64,000 nt of DNA from NCBI GenBank assembly GCA_030649955.1, contig JAUSFD010000017.1, positions 62,001-126,000 on the forward strand. The letters are read 5' to 3'. Numbering within the stretch: position 1 is the first letter of the stretch; every line of letters starts with the position of its first letter. Made by a program: the position numbers and the translations under genes. The DNA comes from Candidatus Peregrinibacteria bacterium (GTDB taxonomy: Bacteria > Patescibacteriota > Gracilibacteria > Peribacterales > Peribacteraceae). The notes below the pieces were generated by a model, which saw only the letters and a program-made list of their open reading frames with translations, ran no database searches and was not told where the DNA came from. Shown piece after piece: positions 7,488 to 15,378 of this stretch.

Positions 7488-7607
7488 TCGGGAAAAGGCA
7501 GGAACGGCAGCGAGGGCAGGAAGGGCAGCATGTGAACGTATTGCCCTCCTTGCTTTCCCTGTCCTGGCTGTCCTTCCCAGCACCTGCCGTTCTCGCTGCC
7601 TTTACGA
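7488..7607. repeat. Stutter hairpin (ruvA-ATPase gap)
   Basis: The left arm repeats GGCAGGAA-type words and the right arm repeats their complement (TTGCCCTCC, CTGTCCTTCC, CTGCC). It lies between the divergent ruvA and P-type ATPase genes. The same word is found inside the coding region of the TraG-like gene at 16494-16531. Confidence 0.5.
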
Positions 7608-7678
7608 TGGTCCTCTGAGGTCTTTCCTCCTTGGCGCAAACACGCAAGAATACCGTGCTTCCTCCATTCTCCATCCCC

Positions 7679-10405
7679 ATGGCACGTACTCCGCACTCCT
7701 CAACAACCAAAGCCGATCCGAACGAATGCAACGATGCGCAGATTGCGTGGCATGCACTCACGATCCCTGCAATTTTGCAGAAGCTCGGGACGGATCAGAC
7801 ACCCGGACTCAGTGAGGACGAGGCGCGCAAGCGTCTGGAGACGTACGGACGGAATCGACTCCAAGCCTCGCACCGCATCTCGCCGTGGGCCCTCCTCCTC
7901 GAGCAGTTCAAGAATGTTCTCGTCATCATCTTGCTCCTCGCGGTCGTCGTATCGGCTGTGCTCGGGCACGAGGTGGAGGCGATCGCGATCGGTGTGATCG
8001 TGCTCTTCGCGGTCCTGCTCGGGTTCATCCAGGAGTACCGGGCGGAGCGGGCGATCGATGCACTGCGGAAGATGGCCGCACCGACGGCGACAGTCCTGCG
8101 CGATGGTGAGGAGCGCGAGGTTCCCGCAGAGGAGGTCGTCCCCGGTGATGTGATCCTCCTCAAAGCAGGGGATCGCATCCCCGCCGATGCTCGCATGATG
8201 GAATCGATGAGCCTCCATGCCGATGAAGCGGCTCTCACGGGAGAATCCGTTCCGGTGGGGAAGATCAGCGATGTCGTCGCACAGGAGAATGCCTCCCTTG
8301 GTGATCGCAGGAACATGGTGTATTCCGGTACTACAGCTACGTACGGTCGTGGTACGGCGCTCGTCGTCGCAACGGGGATGATGTCGGAGTTCGGGAAGAT
8401 CGCCGGCCTGCTCGAGACCGTCGAGACCTCGGATACACCCCTCCAGCGCAACCTCGATAAGGTGGGCAACACCCTCGCGAAGATCGCGTTCGTTGTCGTC
8501 GCGATCATCGTCGCACTCGGGTACTTCCGCGGGCAGTCGCTCCTGGAGATGCTCATCTTCGGCATCGCGCTCGCCGTCGCTGTTGTACCGGAAGCGTTGC
8601 CTGCCGTCGTGACGATCTCGCTCGCCATCGGTGTGCAGCGGATGGTCCGCCGACACGCGCTCGTGCGTCGATTACCTGCAGTTGAAACGCTCGGTTCCAC
8701 ATCGATTATCTGCACGGATAAGACGGGGACCCTCACGAAGGACGAGATGACGGTGCGCAGAATTTTCGTCGGTGGAGAGCTCATCGACGTCGCGGGAGCG
8801 GGGTACGCGCCGACGGGATCCTTCTCCGTCGATGGCAAACTCATCGAGCCATCGCACCCCCTCACGGATCTCCTCCACGCGGGAGTGCTGTGCTCGGATG
8901 CGCGGCTCATCGAAGCGGAGGGTCTGTGGGATGTGCGCGGTGATCCTACGGAGGGTGCGCTCGTCGTCGCCGCTGCGAAGGCAGGATTCCAGAAGGAAGT
9001 GCTCGATGAGCAGTTCCCGCGGACGGCAGAGATCCCCTTCACCTCGGAAACCAAGCGAATGACGACGCTCCACACGACGTCACAGGGGAGTGTCGCCTAC
9101 GCGAAGGGAGCGGGGGAGATCATCCTCGAATCCTGCTCTCGCTGGCTCACGTCCAACGGGGAAGTGGAACTCACTATGGAGGATCGTGCACAGATCACCG
9201 CGCAGGCGAGGACCATGGCGGAGGGCGCACTCCGTGTTCTCGGCATCGCGCGGAAGACAACGCCTTCTCTCGATGGTGCAGAGGAGGGCATGACGTTCCT
9301 TGGACTCGTTGGCATGATCGACCCGCCGCGGCCAGAGGCGAAGGAGGCAATCCACACGTGCAAGCACGCGGGCATCCGCACCATCATGATCACGGGGGAT
9401 CACCCGCTCACCGCGCAGGCGGTTGCGCGGGAACTCAACCTCCTCGATGGCGGACGCGTGATCACCGGTGCGGAGCTCGAGGAGATGAGTGAGTCAGACT
9501 TCCGACGCGAAGTGGAGAACATCGATGTATACGCTCGCGTCTCTCCCTCTCACAAACTCCGCGTTGTGACGGCACTCCAGGAGAAGGGACACATCGTCGC
9601 GATGACGGGAGACGGCGTCAATGACGCACCGGCGCTGAAGAAAGCAGATATTGGCATCGCCATGGGTATCACGGGCACGGATGTGACCAAGGAGGCTGCC
9701 GCCATGATGCTCACCGATGATAACTTCGCTTCCATCGTCGCTGCGGTGGAGGAGGGGAGGGGCATCTTCGGCAACATCAAGAAGTACCTCATGTACCTCC
9801 TGTCCTCGAACATTGGAGAGATCCTGCTCATGGTGGGTGCCACCGCCCTCGGCTTGCCTGCTCCCCTGACCGCCGTGCAGATCCTCTACATCAACCTCGC
9901 GACCGATGGCCTCCCCGCCCTCGCCCTTGCCGTCGATCCTCCTGAGCCTGACCTCATGCGCCGCCCGCCGCGCGATCCACGTGTGGGGATCTTCACGCGT
10001 CCCGTCGTGACACTCCTCGTCGTCGCAGGAACCTGGTCTATGGTGCTCAATTTGATCATCTTCACCTGGGCAATGCGCTCCGGCCGCACCAGCAATGAAG
10101 CCATGACAATGGTCTTTGCCTCCCTCGTCGTCATCGAGTTCCTGAAGGCCTACATCTTCCGCTCCGATCGGCAGTCCACCTTCCGCCATCCCTTCGCGAA
10201 CAAGTGGCTGAACATCGCCATCCTCTGGGAGCTCGTCCTCCTCGGACTCATCATCTACGTCCCGCTCCTCCACATCCCCTTCGGCACCTACGCACTCTCC
10301 CTCAACGATTGGCTGATCATCGTCGGGCTCGCCGTCACGATCGTCCCCCTCCTTGAGCTCTGCAAGTGGATGGTCCGTAGGAAGTGGTTTGGGGCGGTGA
10401 TTTGA
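7679..10405 (+). CDS. P2A-type cation ATPase, probably Ca2+ exporting
   Basis: I chose the ATG at 7679 over an upstream TTG (7631), giving 908 aa. The N-terminal cation ATPase domain begins near residue 20. TGES of the actuator domain is in AALTGESVPVG. The phosphorylated Asp is in CTDKTGTLT near residue 347, and the P-domain hinge is MTGDGVNDAPALKKADIG. The Ca2+-binding pattern of the SERCA/PMR1 group is kept: VVPEALPA in M4 (Glu near 305), SSNIGE in M5 and INLATDG in M6. About ten membrane helices are expected. The likely role is ATP-driven Ca2+ (or Mn2+) efflux; the ion is inferred. Confidence 0.92.
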   Translation: MARTPHSSTTKADPNECNDAQIAWHALTIPAILQKLGTDQTPGLSEDEARKRLETYGRNRLQASHRISPWALLLEQFKNVLVIILLLAVVVSAVLGHEVEAIAIGVIVLFAVLLGFIQEYRAERAIDALRKMAAPTATVLRDGEEREVPAEEVVPGDVILLKAGDRIPADARMMESMSLHADEAALTGESVPVGKISDVVAQENASLGDRRNMVYSGTTATYGRGTALVVATGMMSEFGKIAGLLETVETSDTPLQRNLDKVGNTLAKIAFVVVAIIVALGYFRGQSLLEMLIFGIALAVAVVPEALPAVVTISLAIGVQRMVRRHALVRRLPAVETLGSTSIICTDKTGTLTKDEMTVRRIFVGGELIDVAGAGYAPTGSFSVDGKLIEPSHPLTDLLHAGVLCSDARLIEAEGLWDVRGDPTEGALVVAAAKAGFQKEVLDEQFPRTAEIPFTSETKRMTTLHTTSQGSVAYAKGAGEIILESCSRWLTSNGEVELTMEDRAQITAQARTMAEGALRVLGIARKTTPSLDGAEEGMTFLGLVGMIDPPRPEAKEAIHTCKHAGIRTIMITGDHPLTAQAVARELNLLDGGRVITGAELEEMSESDFRREVENIDVYARVSPSHKLRVVTALQEKGHIVAMTGDGVNDAPALKKADIGIAMGITGTDVTKEAAAMMLTDDNFASIVAAVEEGRGIFGNIKKYLMYLLSSNIGEILLMVGATALGLPAPLTAVQILYINLATDGLPALALAVDPPEPDLMRRPPRDPRVGIFTRPVVTLLVVAGTWSMVLNLIIFTWAMRSGRTSNEAMTMVFASLVVIEFLKAYIFRSDRQSTFRHPFANKWLNIAILWELVLLGLIIYVPLLHIPFGTYALSLNDWLIIVGLAVTIVPLLELCKWMVRRKWFGAVI

Positions 10406-10435
10406 ACCTGGCCAACATGACATGATGTATTCCCG

Positions 10436-10461
10436 CAGCAGCGGTTCGAAAACCGCTGCTG
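10436..10461. terminator. Strong hairpin after the P-type ATPase
   Basis: CAGCAGCGGTT and AACCGCTGCTG pair perfectly around a CGAA tetraloop, 30 nt after the ATPase stop. There is no long T-tract, so it is a candidate terminator or RNA-stability hairpin rather than a classic intrinsic terminator. Confidence 0.45.
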
Positions 10462-10528
10462 TTTCGGTCCGCCGCGATGTTCGAATCAAGGCTACGGAAA
10501 GATGGGCCGTGACCGCGACCAGAAATGC

Positions 10529-10556
10529 TTCGGGCCGCGGGCAGAAAGCCCGCTCT
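10529..10556 (-). repeat. REP-like palindrome a
   Basis: On the minus strand it reads GAGC-GGGCTTTCTGCCC-GCGGCCCG. It belongs to a dispersed family with GAGC on the left, a short GC stem with a 3-5 base loop, and GCGGNCC on the right (other copies near 18158, 18211, 24907, 35580, 36244, 46245, 46288, 50788 and 50844). Confidence 0.55.
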
Positions 10557-10576
10557 TATTGATGATGCTATGCCTT

Positions 10577-11248
10577 CTACAGCGCGCCAATAACCACGAC
10601 GAACTCCCCCTTCTTCATGATGCTCTTCGCGATTTCAGGGAGAGCGGAGACACTCGTCTGCCCCACCTCCTCGTGCATCTTCGTGAGCTCGCGCGCGATG
10701 ACAACAGGACGATCGGGTTGCGACGAGAGTGCTTCAGCGAGTTCGTGGAGAGTCTTCTCGATGCGGTGCACAGACTCGTAGAAGACGATGGTGCGTTCCT
10801 CTGTTGCGAAGGATGCGAGCAGGGTTTTCCGTCCCTTCTTGAGCGGGAGGAATCCTATATAGAGGAAGGCGTTGATCGGGAGACCGCTCACACTGAGTGC
10901 TGTGAGGAATGCGGAGGGCCCGGGGATGGCTTCGATCTTCACTCCCGCTTCTCGTGCCCGAGAGACGAGCGCATACCCGGGATCACTGATGCCCGGTGTG
11001 CCCGCATCACTCACGAGGGCGATGTGCTCCCCGCGCTTGAGGCGATCGAGGACGCCATCGACTCTCGCATCGTCTGCGTACCCATGGAGACTGATGAGTT
11101 CCTTCTTCGGCATCTCGAGTTGCTTCAAGAGGTTCCCCGTCACACGGGTGTCCTCACAGGCGATCGCCGCGCACTCGGTCAGCGTCCGCTTCGCTCGCAG
11201 CGTAATGTCCTCAAGATTGCCAATAGGAGTGGAGACTATGGAAAGCAC
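10577..11248 (-). CDS. rsmI: 16S rRNA (cytidine1402-2'-O)-methyltransferase
   Basis: The 223-aa protein has the tetrapyrrole-methylase fold. The N-terminal VSTPIGNLEDITLRA is the RsmI signature. EDTRVTGNLL, SDAGTPGISDPG and the SAM-site stretch AIPGPSAFLTALSVSG follow, and FYESVHRIEKTL is typical near the C-terminus. It methylates C1402 in the decoding centre of the ribosome. It starts with GTG at 11248; TACCCT lies 6 nt upstream as a possible -10. It is somewhat shorter than E. coli RsmI (286 aa), lacking the C-terminal extension. Confidence 0.93.
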   Translation of the reverse strand: MLSIVSTPIGNLEDITLRAKRTLTECAAIACEDTRVTGNLLKQLEMPKKELISLHGYADDARVDGVLDRLKRGEHIALVSDAGTPGISDPGYALVSRAREAGVKIEAIPGPSAFLTALSVSGLPINAFLYIGFLPLKKGRKTLLASFATEERTIVFYESVHRIEKTLHELAEALSSQPDRPVVIARELTKMHEEVGQTSVSALPEIAKSIMKKGEFVVVIGAL

Positions 11249-11434
11249 GATGCGAGGGTACCAGTCCCGGCGCTACGAACACAGTTGGGCGGGCGTCCGC
11301 AGAGTGATGACAAGGAAGAGAAATATTGTATAGAAACGATTGATCGGTGTGGGAATTTCTAGCCTGTGTTCTCCTAAATGCGCTTTGCTCTTCGCGGGTT
11401 TCGGGTATCATCCCCGTGATCGATCCGTTTTCGT

Positions 11435-14077
11435 ATGCCCAAGAACAGCGACCCCCCCTCCACTGCTCCGCAAGCGCCTCAAGAGCCTCTTGGCGGAGAG
11501 GACTCCACACTCTCGACGATTGGCCGTATCAAGCCCCGCGCCATCGTGACGGAGATGGAGGAGAGCTACCTGGATTACGCGATGAGCGTCATCGTCTCGC
11601 GCGCTCTCCCCGATGCACGCGACGGACTCAAGCCGGTGCACCGCCGCATCCTCTTCTCCATGCACGAGCTGGGACTGCGTAGTGCAGCGAAGTTCCGCAA
11701 GTCCGCGCTCATGGTGGGCGACGTGCTCGGGAAGTACCACCCGCACGGTGATGCTCCAGTGTACGAGGCACTCGTGCGTATGGCGCAGGATTTCGCGATG
11801 CGCTACCCGCTAGTGCAGGGGCAGGGGAACTTCGGCTCCATCGATGGGGATAGCGCCGCGGCCATGCGTTACACAGAGGCGAAGATGGCGAGGATCACGG
11901 ATGAGCTGCTGCAGGACATCGAGAAGGACACCGTTGAATTCCGCCCGAACTACGATGGATCTCGCAAGGAGCCTTCCGTGATGCCCGCGAAGATCCCGAA
12001 CCTCCTCCTCAATGGCACCGTCGGCATCGCAGTCGGTATGGCGACGAACATCCCTCCGCATAATGCAACGGAGCTCATCGACGCGGCCACGCACTTGGTC
12101 GACAAGAGCGACGCGACCGTGGAGGACCTTCTCCAGTTCGTGAAGGGACCGGACTTCCCGACGGGAGGCCTCGTCTACGACAAGGAGGCGATCCAGCAGG
12201 CGTACCTCACGGGCCGCGGCACCATCGTGGTGCGCGGCAGGGCGGAGATCGAGGAGATGGAGAGCGGTCGCTATCGGATTCGCATCTCCGAGGTGCCCTA
12301 CCAGGTGAACAAGTCCACGATGATCGAGCGCATGGCGGAGCTCGTGAACGAGAAGGTCATCGTCGGCATTTCCGATATCCGCGACGAGTCCGATCGGAAG
12401 GGTATCCGCGTCATTATTGAATTGAAGAAGGACGCCTACCCGCAGAAGATCCTCAATCAGCTCTTCAAGCACACGGAGCTCCAGAGCAGCTTCGGGTACA
12501 ACATGATCGCGCTGGCGGACGGCATCCAGCCCAGGCTCCTCACCCTCAAAGAACTCCTCCAAATCTTCATCGACCATCGCAGAGTGGTGATCACGCGGAG
12601 GATCGTTTTCGACCGTGATAGAGCCAAGGAACGTGCACACATCCTGGAGGGTCTCAAGATCGCGCTCGACAACATCGATAAAGTGATCGACACGATCCGG
12701 AAGAGCGAGACCAAGGAGATCGCGAAGGAGAACCTCATCAAGAAATTCAAACTCACGGATCTCCAGGCGGATGCCATCCTCCAGATGCGCCTCCAGACCC
12801 TCGCGGGCCTCGAGAGGAAGAAGATCGAAGAGGAGCTCAAGGAGAAGCGCACGTTCGTTGCGGAGTGCGAGGCGATCCTCAAGGACAAGAAGAAGATCGA
12901 CGGCATCCTGAAGACTGAGCTCGCTGAGCTCCGGAAGACCTACGGCGACGTGCGCCGCACCACGGTGATCCCGTACAAAGTAGGGGAGTTCAGCGCCAAG
13001 GATACGATCCCCAATGCCCCAATGATCGTGACCCTCACCAGCGGCGGGTACGTGAAGCGCCTGAGCCCCACGCAGTTTCGCTCGCAGCACCGCGGAGGCA
13101 AAGGCGTGAAGGGTCTCACGACGAAGGATGACGACGAGGTGCTCTCGCTCCTGCATGTCATGAACCACGATGACCTGCTGTACTTCACGAACAACGGCCG
13201 CGTGTTCACCTTCCCCGTGTACGAGCTCCCGCAGGCGGGGAGAATCGCCAAGGGCCAGGCGATCGTCAACCTCCTGCAGCTCCAGCCCGGCGAGCGCATC
13301 ACCGCGATGCTGAAGTCCGCGCTCGAAGGCAAGACGCACCTCTTCATGACGACGCGGAAAGGGGTGGTGAAGCGCACGGAACTCACCGAGTTCGAGAACA
13401 TCCGCCGCTCCGGTTTGATTGCACAGAAACTCCCGCCGGGCGATGAGCTCCAGTGGGTGCTCGCGACCGGTGGCAAGGATGAGATCTTCATCCTCACGCG
13501 CAAGGGCAAGGCCATTCGCTTCCCGGAGGGCGATGTGCGCTCGATGGGACGCGCAGCAGCGGGCGTGCGAGGAGTCCGTTTGGGACCGGGGGATTACGTT
13601 GTCGAAGCGGCACTCATCACCAATGCGAAGCTGAGCAACCTCCTCGTCGTCATGGAGAACGGTCTCGGGAAGATGACGCCTGTGGAGCAGTACCGCTTCC
13701 AGGGACGTGGTGGCACCGGCGTGAAGGCCGCGCAGCTCACGGCGAAGACGGGGGATATCGTCGGTGGATGTGTGCTCCAGCATGGTGATGACGGCGATCT
13801 CCTCTGCATCAGCAAGCAGGGTCAGATGATTCGCATGCGCCTGTCTGACATCCCCTCGCGCGGACGCGCGACCCAGGGGGTCATCGTCATGCGTTTGAAT
13901 ACGAAAGACAAGGTCGCCACCATGAGCGTCGTCATGGAGGATAAGGAGAGCGCAGAGGCCGTGCTCTTGGCCGCTGAGGAACTCCGTGAGGAGGAGGTGG
14001 AGGAGATCAAGGAGGAGGAGAAGAAGGTGAAGCGGGTGACGCGGAAGCAGCAGAAGGACACCATGAAGAAGGAATAG
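11435..14077 (+). CDS. gyrA: DNA gyrase subunit A
   Basis: The 880-aa type II topoisomerase A subunit begins its core at residue 30 ([20 protein letters not shown]). The catalytic Tyr is Y146 in [11 protein letters not shown]. The breakage-reunion domain is followed by a coiled-coil tower ([20 protein letters not shown]) and a six-bladed beta-pinwheel C-terminal domain. The GyrA box appears as QHRGGKG near residue 551, which marks gyrase rather than topoisomerase IV. The quinolone-determining loop reads [12 protein letters not shown], so the usual Ser83/Asp87 positions are Ala and Glu. The C-terminal tail is highly charged. gyrB is not in the window. Confidence 0.96.
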   Translation: MPKNSDPPSTAPQAPQEPLGGEDSTLSTIGRIKPRAIVTEMEESYLDYAMSVIVSRALPDARDGLKPVHRRILFSMHELGLRSAAKFRKSALMVGDVLGKYHPHGDAPVYEALVRMAQDFAMRYPLVQGQGNFGSIDGDSAAAMRYTEAKMARITDELLQDIEKDTVEFRPNYDGSRKEPSVMPAKIPNLLLNGTVGIAVGMATNIPPHNATELIDAATHLVDKSDATVEDLLQFVKGPDFPTGGLVYDKEAIQQAYLTGRGTIVVRGRAEIEEMESGRYRIRISEVPYQVNKSTMIERMAELVNEKVIVGISDIRDESDRKGIRVIIELKKDAYPQKILNQLFKHTELQSSFGYNMIALADGIQPRLLTLKELLQIFIDHRRVVITRRIVFDRDRAKERAHILEGLKIALDNIDKVIDTIRKSETKEIAKENLIKKFKLTDLQADAILQMRLQTLAGLERKKIEEELKEKRTFVAECEAILKDKKKIDGILKTELAELRKTYGDVRRTTVIPYKVGEFSAKDTIPNAPMIVTLTSGGYVKRLSPTQFRSQHRGGKGVKGLTTKDDDEVLSLLHVMNHDDLLYFTNNGRVFTFPVYELPQAGRIAKGQAIVNLLQLQPGERITAMLKSALEGKTHLFMTTRKGVVKRTELTEFENIRRSGLIAQKLPPGDELQWVLATGGKDEIFILTRKGKAIRFPEGDVRSMGRAAAGVRGVRLGPGDYVVEAALITNAKLSNLLVVMENGLGKMTPVEQYRFQGRGGTGVKAAQLTAKTGDIVGGCVLQHGDDGDLLCISKQGQMIRMRLSDIPSRGRATQGVIVMRLNTKDKVATMSVVMEDKESAEAVLLAAEELREEEVEEIKEEEKKVKRVTRKQQKDTMKKE

Positions 14078-14136
14078 GATTAGGATTTGGATTAGGGATT
14101 GCTTCGCCAAATCCTAATCCTAATCCAAATCCTCAT
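14077..14136. repeat. Stutter hairpin 2 (gyrA-rpmE gap)
   Basis: The left arm is GGATTAGGATTTGGATTAGG and the right arm is its complement built of ATCCTAATCC words, around a GCTTCGCC loop. It begins at the gyrA stop codon. It may act as a terminator-like structure, though no T-tract follows. Confidence 0.6.
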
Positions 14137-14152
14137 CTGGAGAGCCCTCCTC

Positions 14153-14180
14153 TTGCACTCTCCTCCGTTCTCTGTACAAT
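14153..14180 (+). promoter_or_regulatory. Promoter of rpmE
   Basis: TTGCAC at 14153-14158 and TACAAT at 14175-14180 with 16 nt spacing. The ATG at 14190 is nine bases after the -10 box, so the transcript would be almost leaderless. Confidence 0.6.
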
Positions 14181-14189
14181 CTCCCCGCT

Positions 14190-14408
14190 ATGAAGTCCGG
14201 TATCCATCCAGAGGTGTTCAAGGACGCGAAGACGACCTGCGTGAACTGCAATGCGGTGTTCGTCATTCCCTCAACCGTGAAGGACCAGAAAGTGGAGGCC
14301 TGTCGCCTCTGCCATCCCGTCTACACCGGCAAGCAGCAGACCGAGCGCAAGGGCGATCGCATCGAGCGCTTCCGCAAGAGGATGGCGGTGGGGAAGAAAG
14401 CAGCCTGA
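14190..14408 (+). CDS. rpmE: 50S ribosomal protein L31 (zinc form)
   Basis: The 72-aa protein starts MKSGIHPEVFKDAKTTCVNC, the typical L31 opening. The four zinc-ligand cysteines are present as CVNC and CRLC, so this is the Cys-containing form. HPVYTGKQQ is the family signature following the second pair. The basic C-terminus fits rRNA binding. It is monocistronic between two stutter-hairpin repeats. Confidence 0.96.
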   Translation: MKSGIHPEVFKDAKTTCVNCNAVFVIPSTVKDQKVEACRLCHPVYTGKQQTERKGDRIERFRKRMAVGKKAA

Positions 14409-14410
14409 GG

Positions 14411-14559
14411 GAAAACCCAAAGCCTCCGCCTTCGCTAAAGCTACGGCGGACAGGCAAAACCTAAAACCCAAATAATAGAAGAGTCCCAAGTTTTAAAATT
14501 TTGGGGATTTAGTTTTGGAGCTTGTTTGGGATTTGGGTTTTGGTAGTTGGGATTTTGCC
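14411..14559. repeat. Stutter hairpin 3 (rpmE-hrcA gap)
   Basis: The left arm contains AAAACCTAAAACCCAAAT (period 7) and the right arm TTTGGGATTTGGGTTTTGG, with an additional TTTTAAAATTTT palindrome at the tip and a small GCC/GGC hairpin embedded at 14424-14454. It separates rpmE from hrcA. Confidence 0.55.
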
Positions 14560-14600
14560 TATGGATTGCAATTCTCTAGGCAAAACACCGAAAGCGCTCA

Positions 14601-14629
14601 TAGCACTCCTCCCTTTTGAGTGCTACAAT
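14601..14629 (+). promoter_or_regulatory. CIRCE operator overlapping the hrcA promoter
   Basis: TAGCACTC at 14601-14608, nine bases, then GAGTGCTA at 14618-14625 is a perfect CIRCE inverted repeat, the HrcA binding site. The likely -10 box TACAAT (14624-14629) overlaps its right arm, and the ATG follows at 14637, so bound repressor would block RNA polymerase directly and the transcript would be leaderless. Confidence 0.92.
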
Positions 14630-14636
14630 CAAGGGG

Positions 14637-15347
14637 ATGAATACCCGCCAGGCGAAGCTCTTGGTCTCGATCATCGACCAGTTCATCCAGACCGCCATCC
14701 CCGTGGGCAGTAAGCACCTCCTCTCCGGGGGGGATTTCAGCGTATCCGGTGCGACGATTCGTAATGAGATGCGAGCACTGGGGGATGAGGGATACTTAGA
14801 GCAGCCGCACATCTCTGCCGGGCGCATTCCTACAGCGAAGGGCTACCGCGTGTACGTGAAGGAGTACATGGAGCCTTCCCGGGAGGAGCGCAAGGTCCGC
14901 CAGAAGTTCGAGAGCCTGAAGGACCACTACTTCCGCAGGAAGGACCAGGAGCGTGCATTCGATGCGGTCGCCCTCCTCTCGCAGATGATCCAGAATGTCG
15001 CCTTCTCCACCGTGCCCCACAAGACCCAGGTTTACTACCTCGGTCTCGCCAATGCCCTCAAGCAACCGGAGTTCCAGGCAGATCCACGCTTCGCAACGGG
15101 TGTCGTAGAGGTGCTGGAAGGTCGACTCACCGATCTCCTCAGTCGCATCAAGGTCGATGAGCAGGTGCGCTACTACATCGGGGATGAGCACCTGCTCCCC
15201 CAGATCCAGAGCTGTTCCCTCATGGTCATCGGTTACAATTTACGGGGGGAGAAGGGCGTACTCGGGATTATGGGGCCAATGCGCATGGACTACGCCTACG
15301 ATTCCGTTGCCCTCGAACTCGTCGTGAACCTCCTCCGCGGCGGGTGA
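14637..15347 (+). CDS. hrcA: Heat-inducible transcription repressor HrcA (short form)
   Basis: The ATG at 14637 fits the promoter position; the in-frame start at 14616 lies inside CIRCE and is rejected. The N-terminal winged helix (NTRQAKLLVSIIDQFI, TAIPVGSKHLL, VSGATIRNEMRALGDEGYLEQPHISAGRIPT) is well conserved. The C-terminal GVLGIMGPMRMDYAYDSVAL matches the HrcA ending. At 236 aa it is about 100 residues shorter than usual, with a reduced middle region. HrcA represses chaperone genes and itself through CIRCE. No groES/groEL, dnaK or grpE follows here; the next gene, 31 nt downstream, is a TraG-like ATPase. Confidence 0.93.
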   Translation: MNTRQAKLLVSIIDQFIQTAIPVGSKHLLSGGDFSVSGATIRNEMRALGDEGYLEQPHISAGRIPTAKGYRVYVKEYMEPSREERKVRQKFESLKDHYFRRKDQERAFDAVALLSQMIQNVAFSTVPHKTQVYYLGLANALKQPEFQADPRFATGVVEVLEGRLTDLLSRIKVDEQVRYYIGDEHLLPQIQSCSLMVIGYNLRGEKGVLGIMGPMRMDYAYDSVALELVVNLLRGG

Positions 15348-15378
15348 GTAGTCGCGTCATCTGTCCTCCGTTCTCGTC

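Noticed and set aside
7631-7678. TTG start for the P-type ATPase adding 16 residues
   Set aside because: The extra residues come from the edge of the stutter repeat and no homologue-like sequence starts before the ATG at 7679.
10385-10500. Possible tRNA-like sequence after the P-type ATPase (GATTTGAACC, TTCGAATC)
   Set aside because: The T-stem does not pair and the sequence overlaps the end of the ATPase coding region; only the 10436-10461 hairpin is solid.
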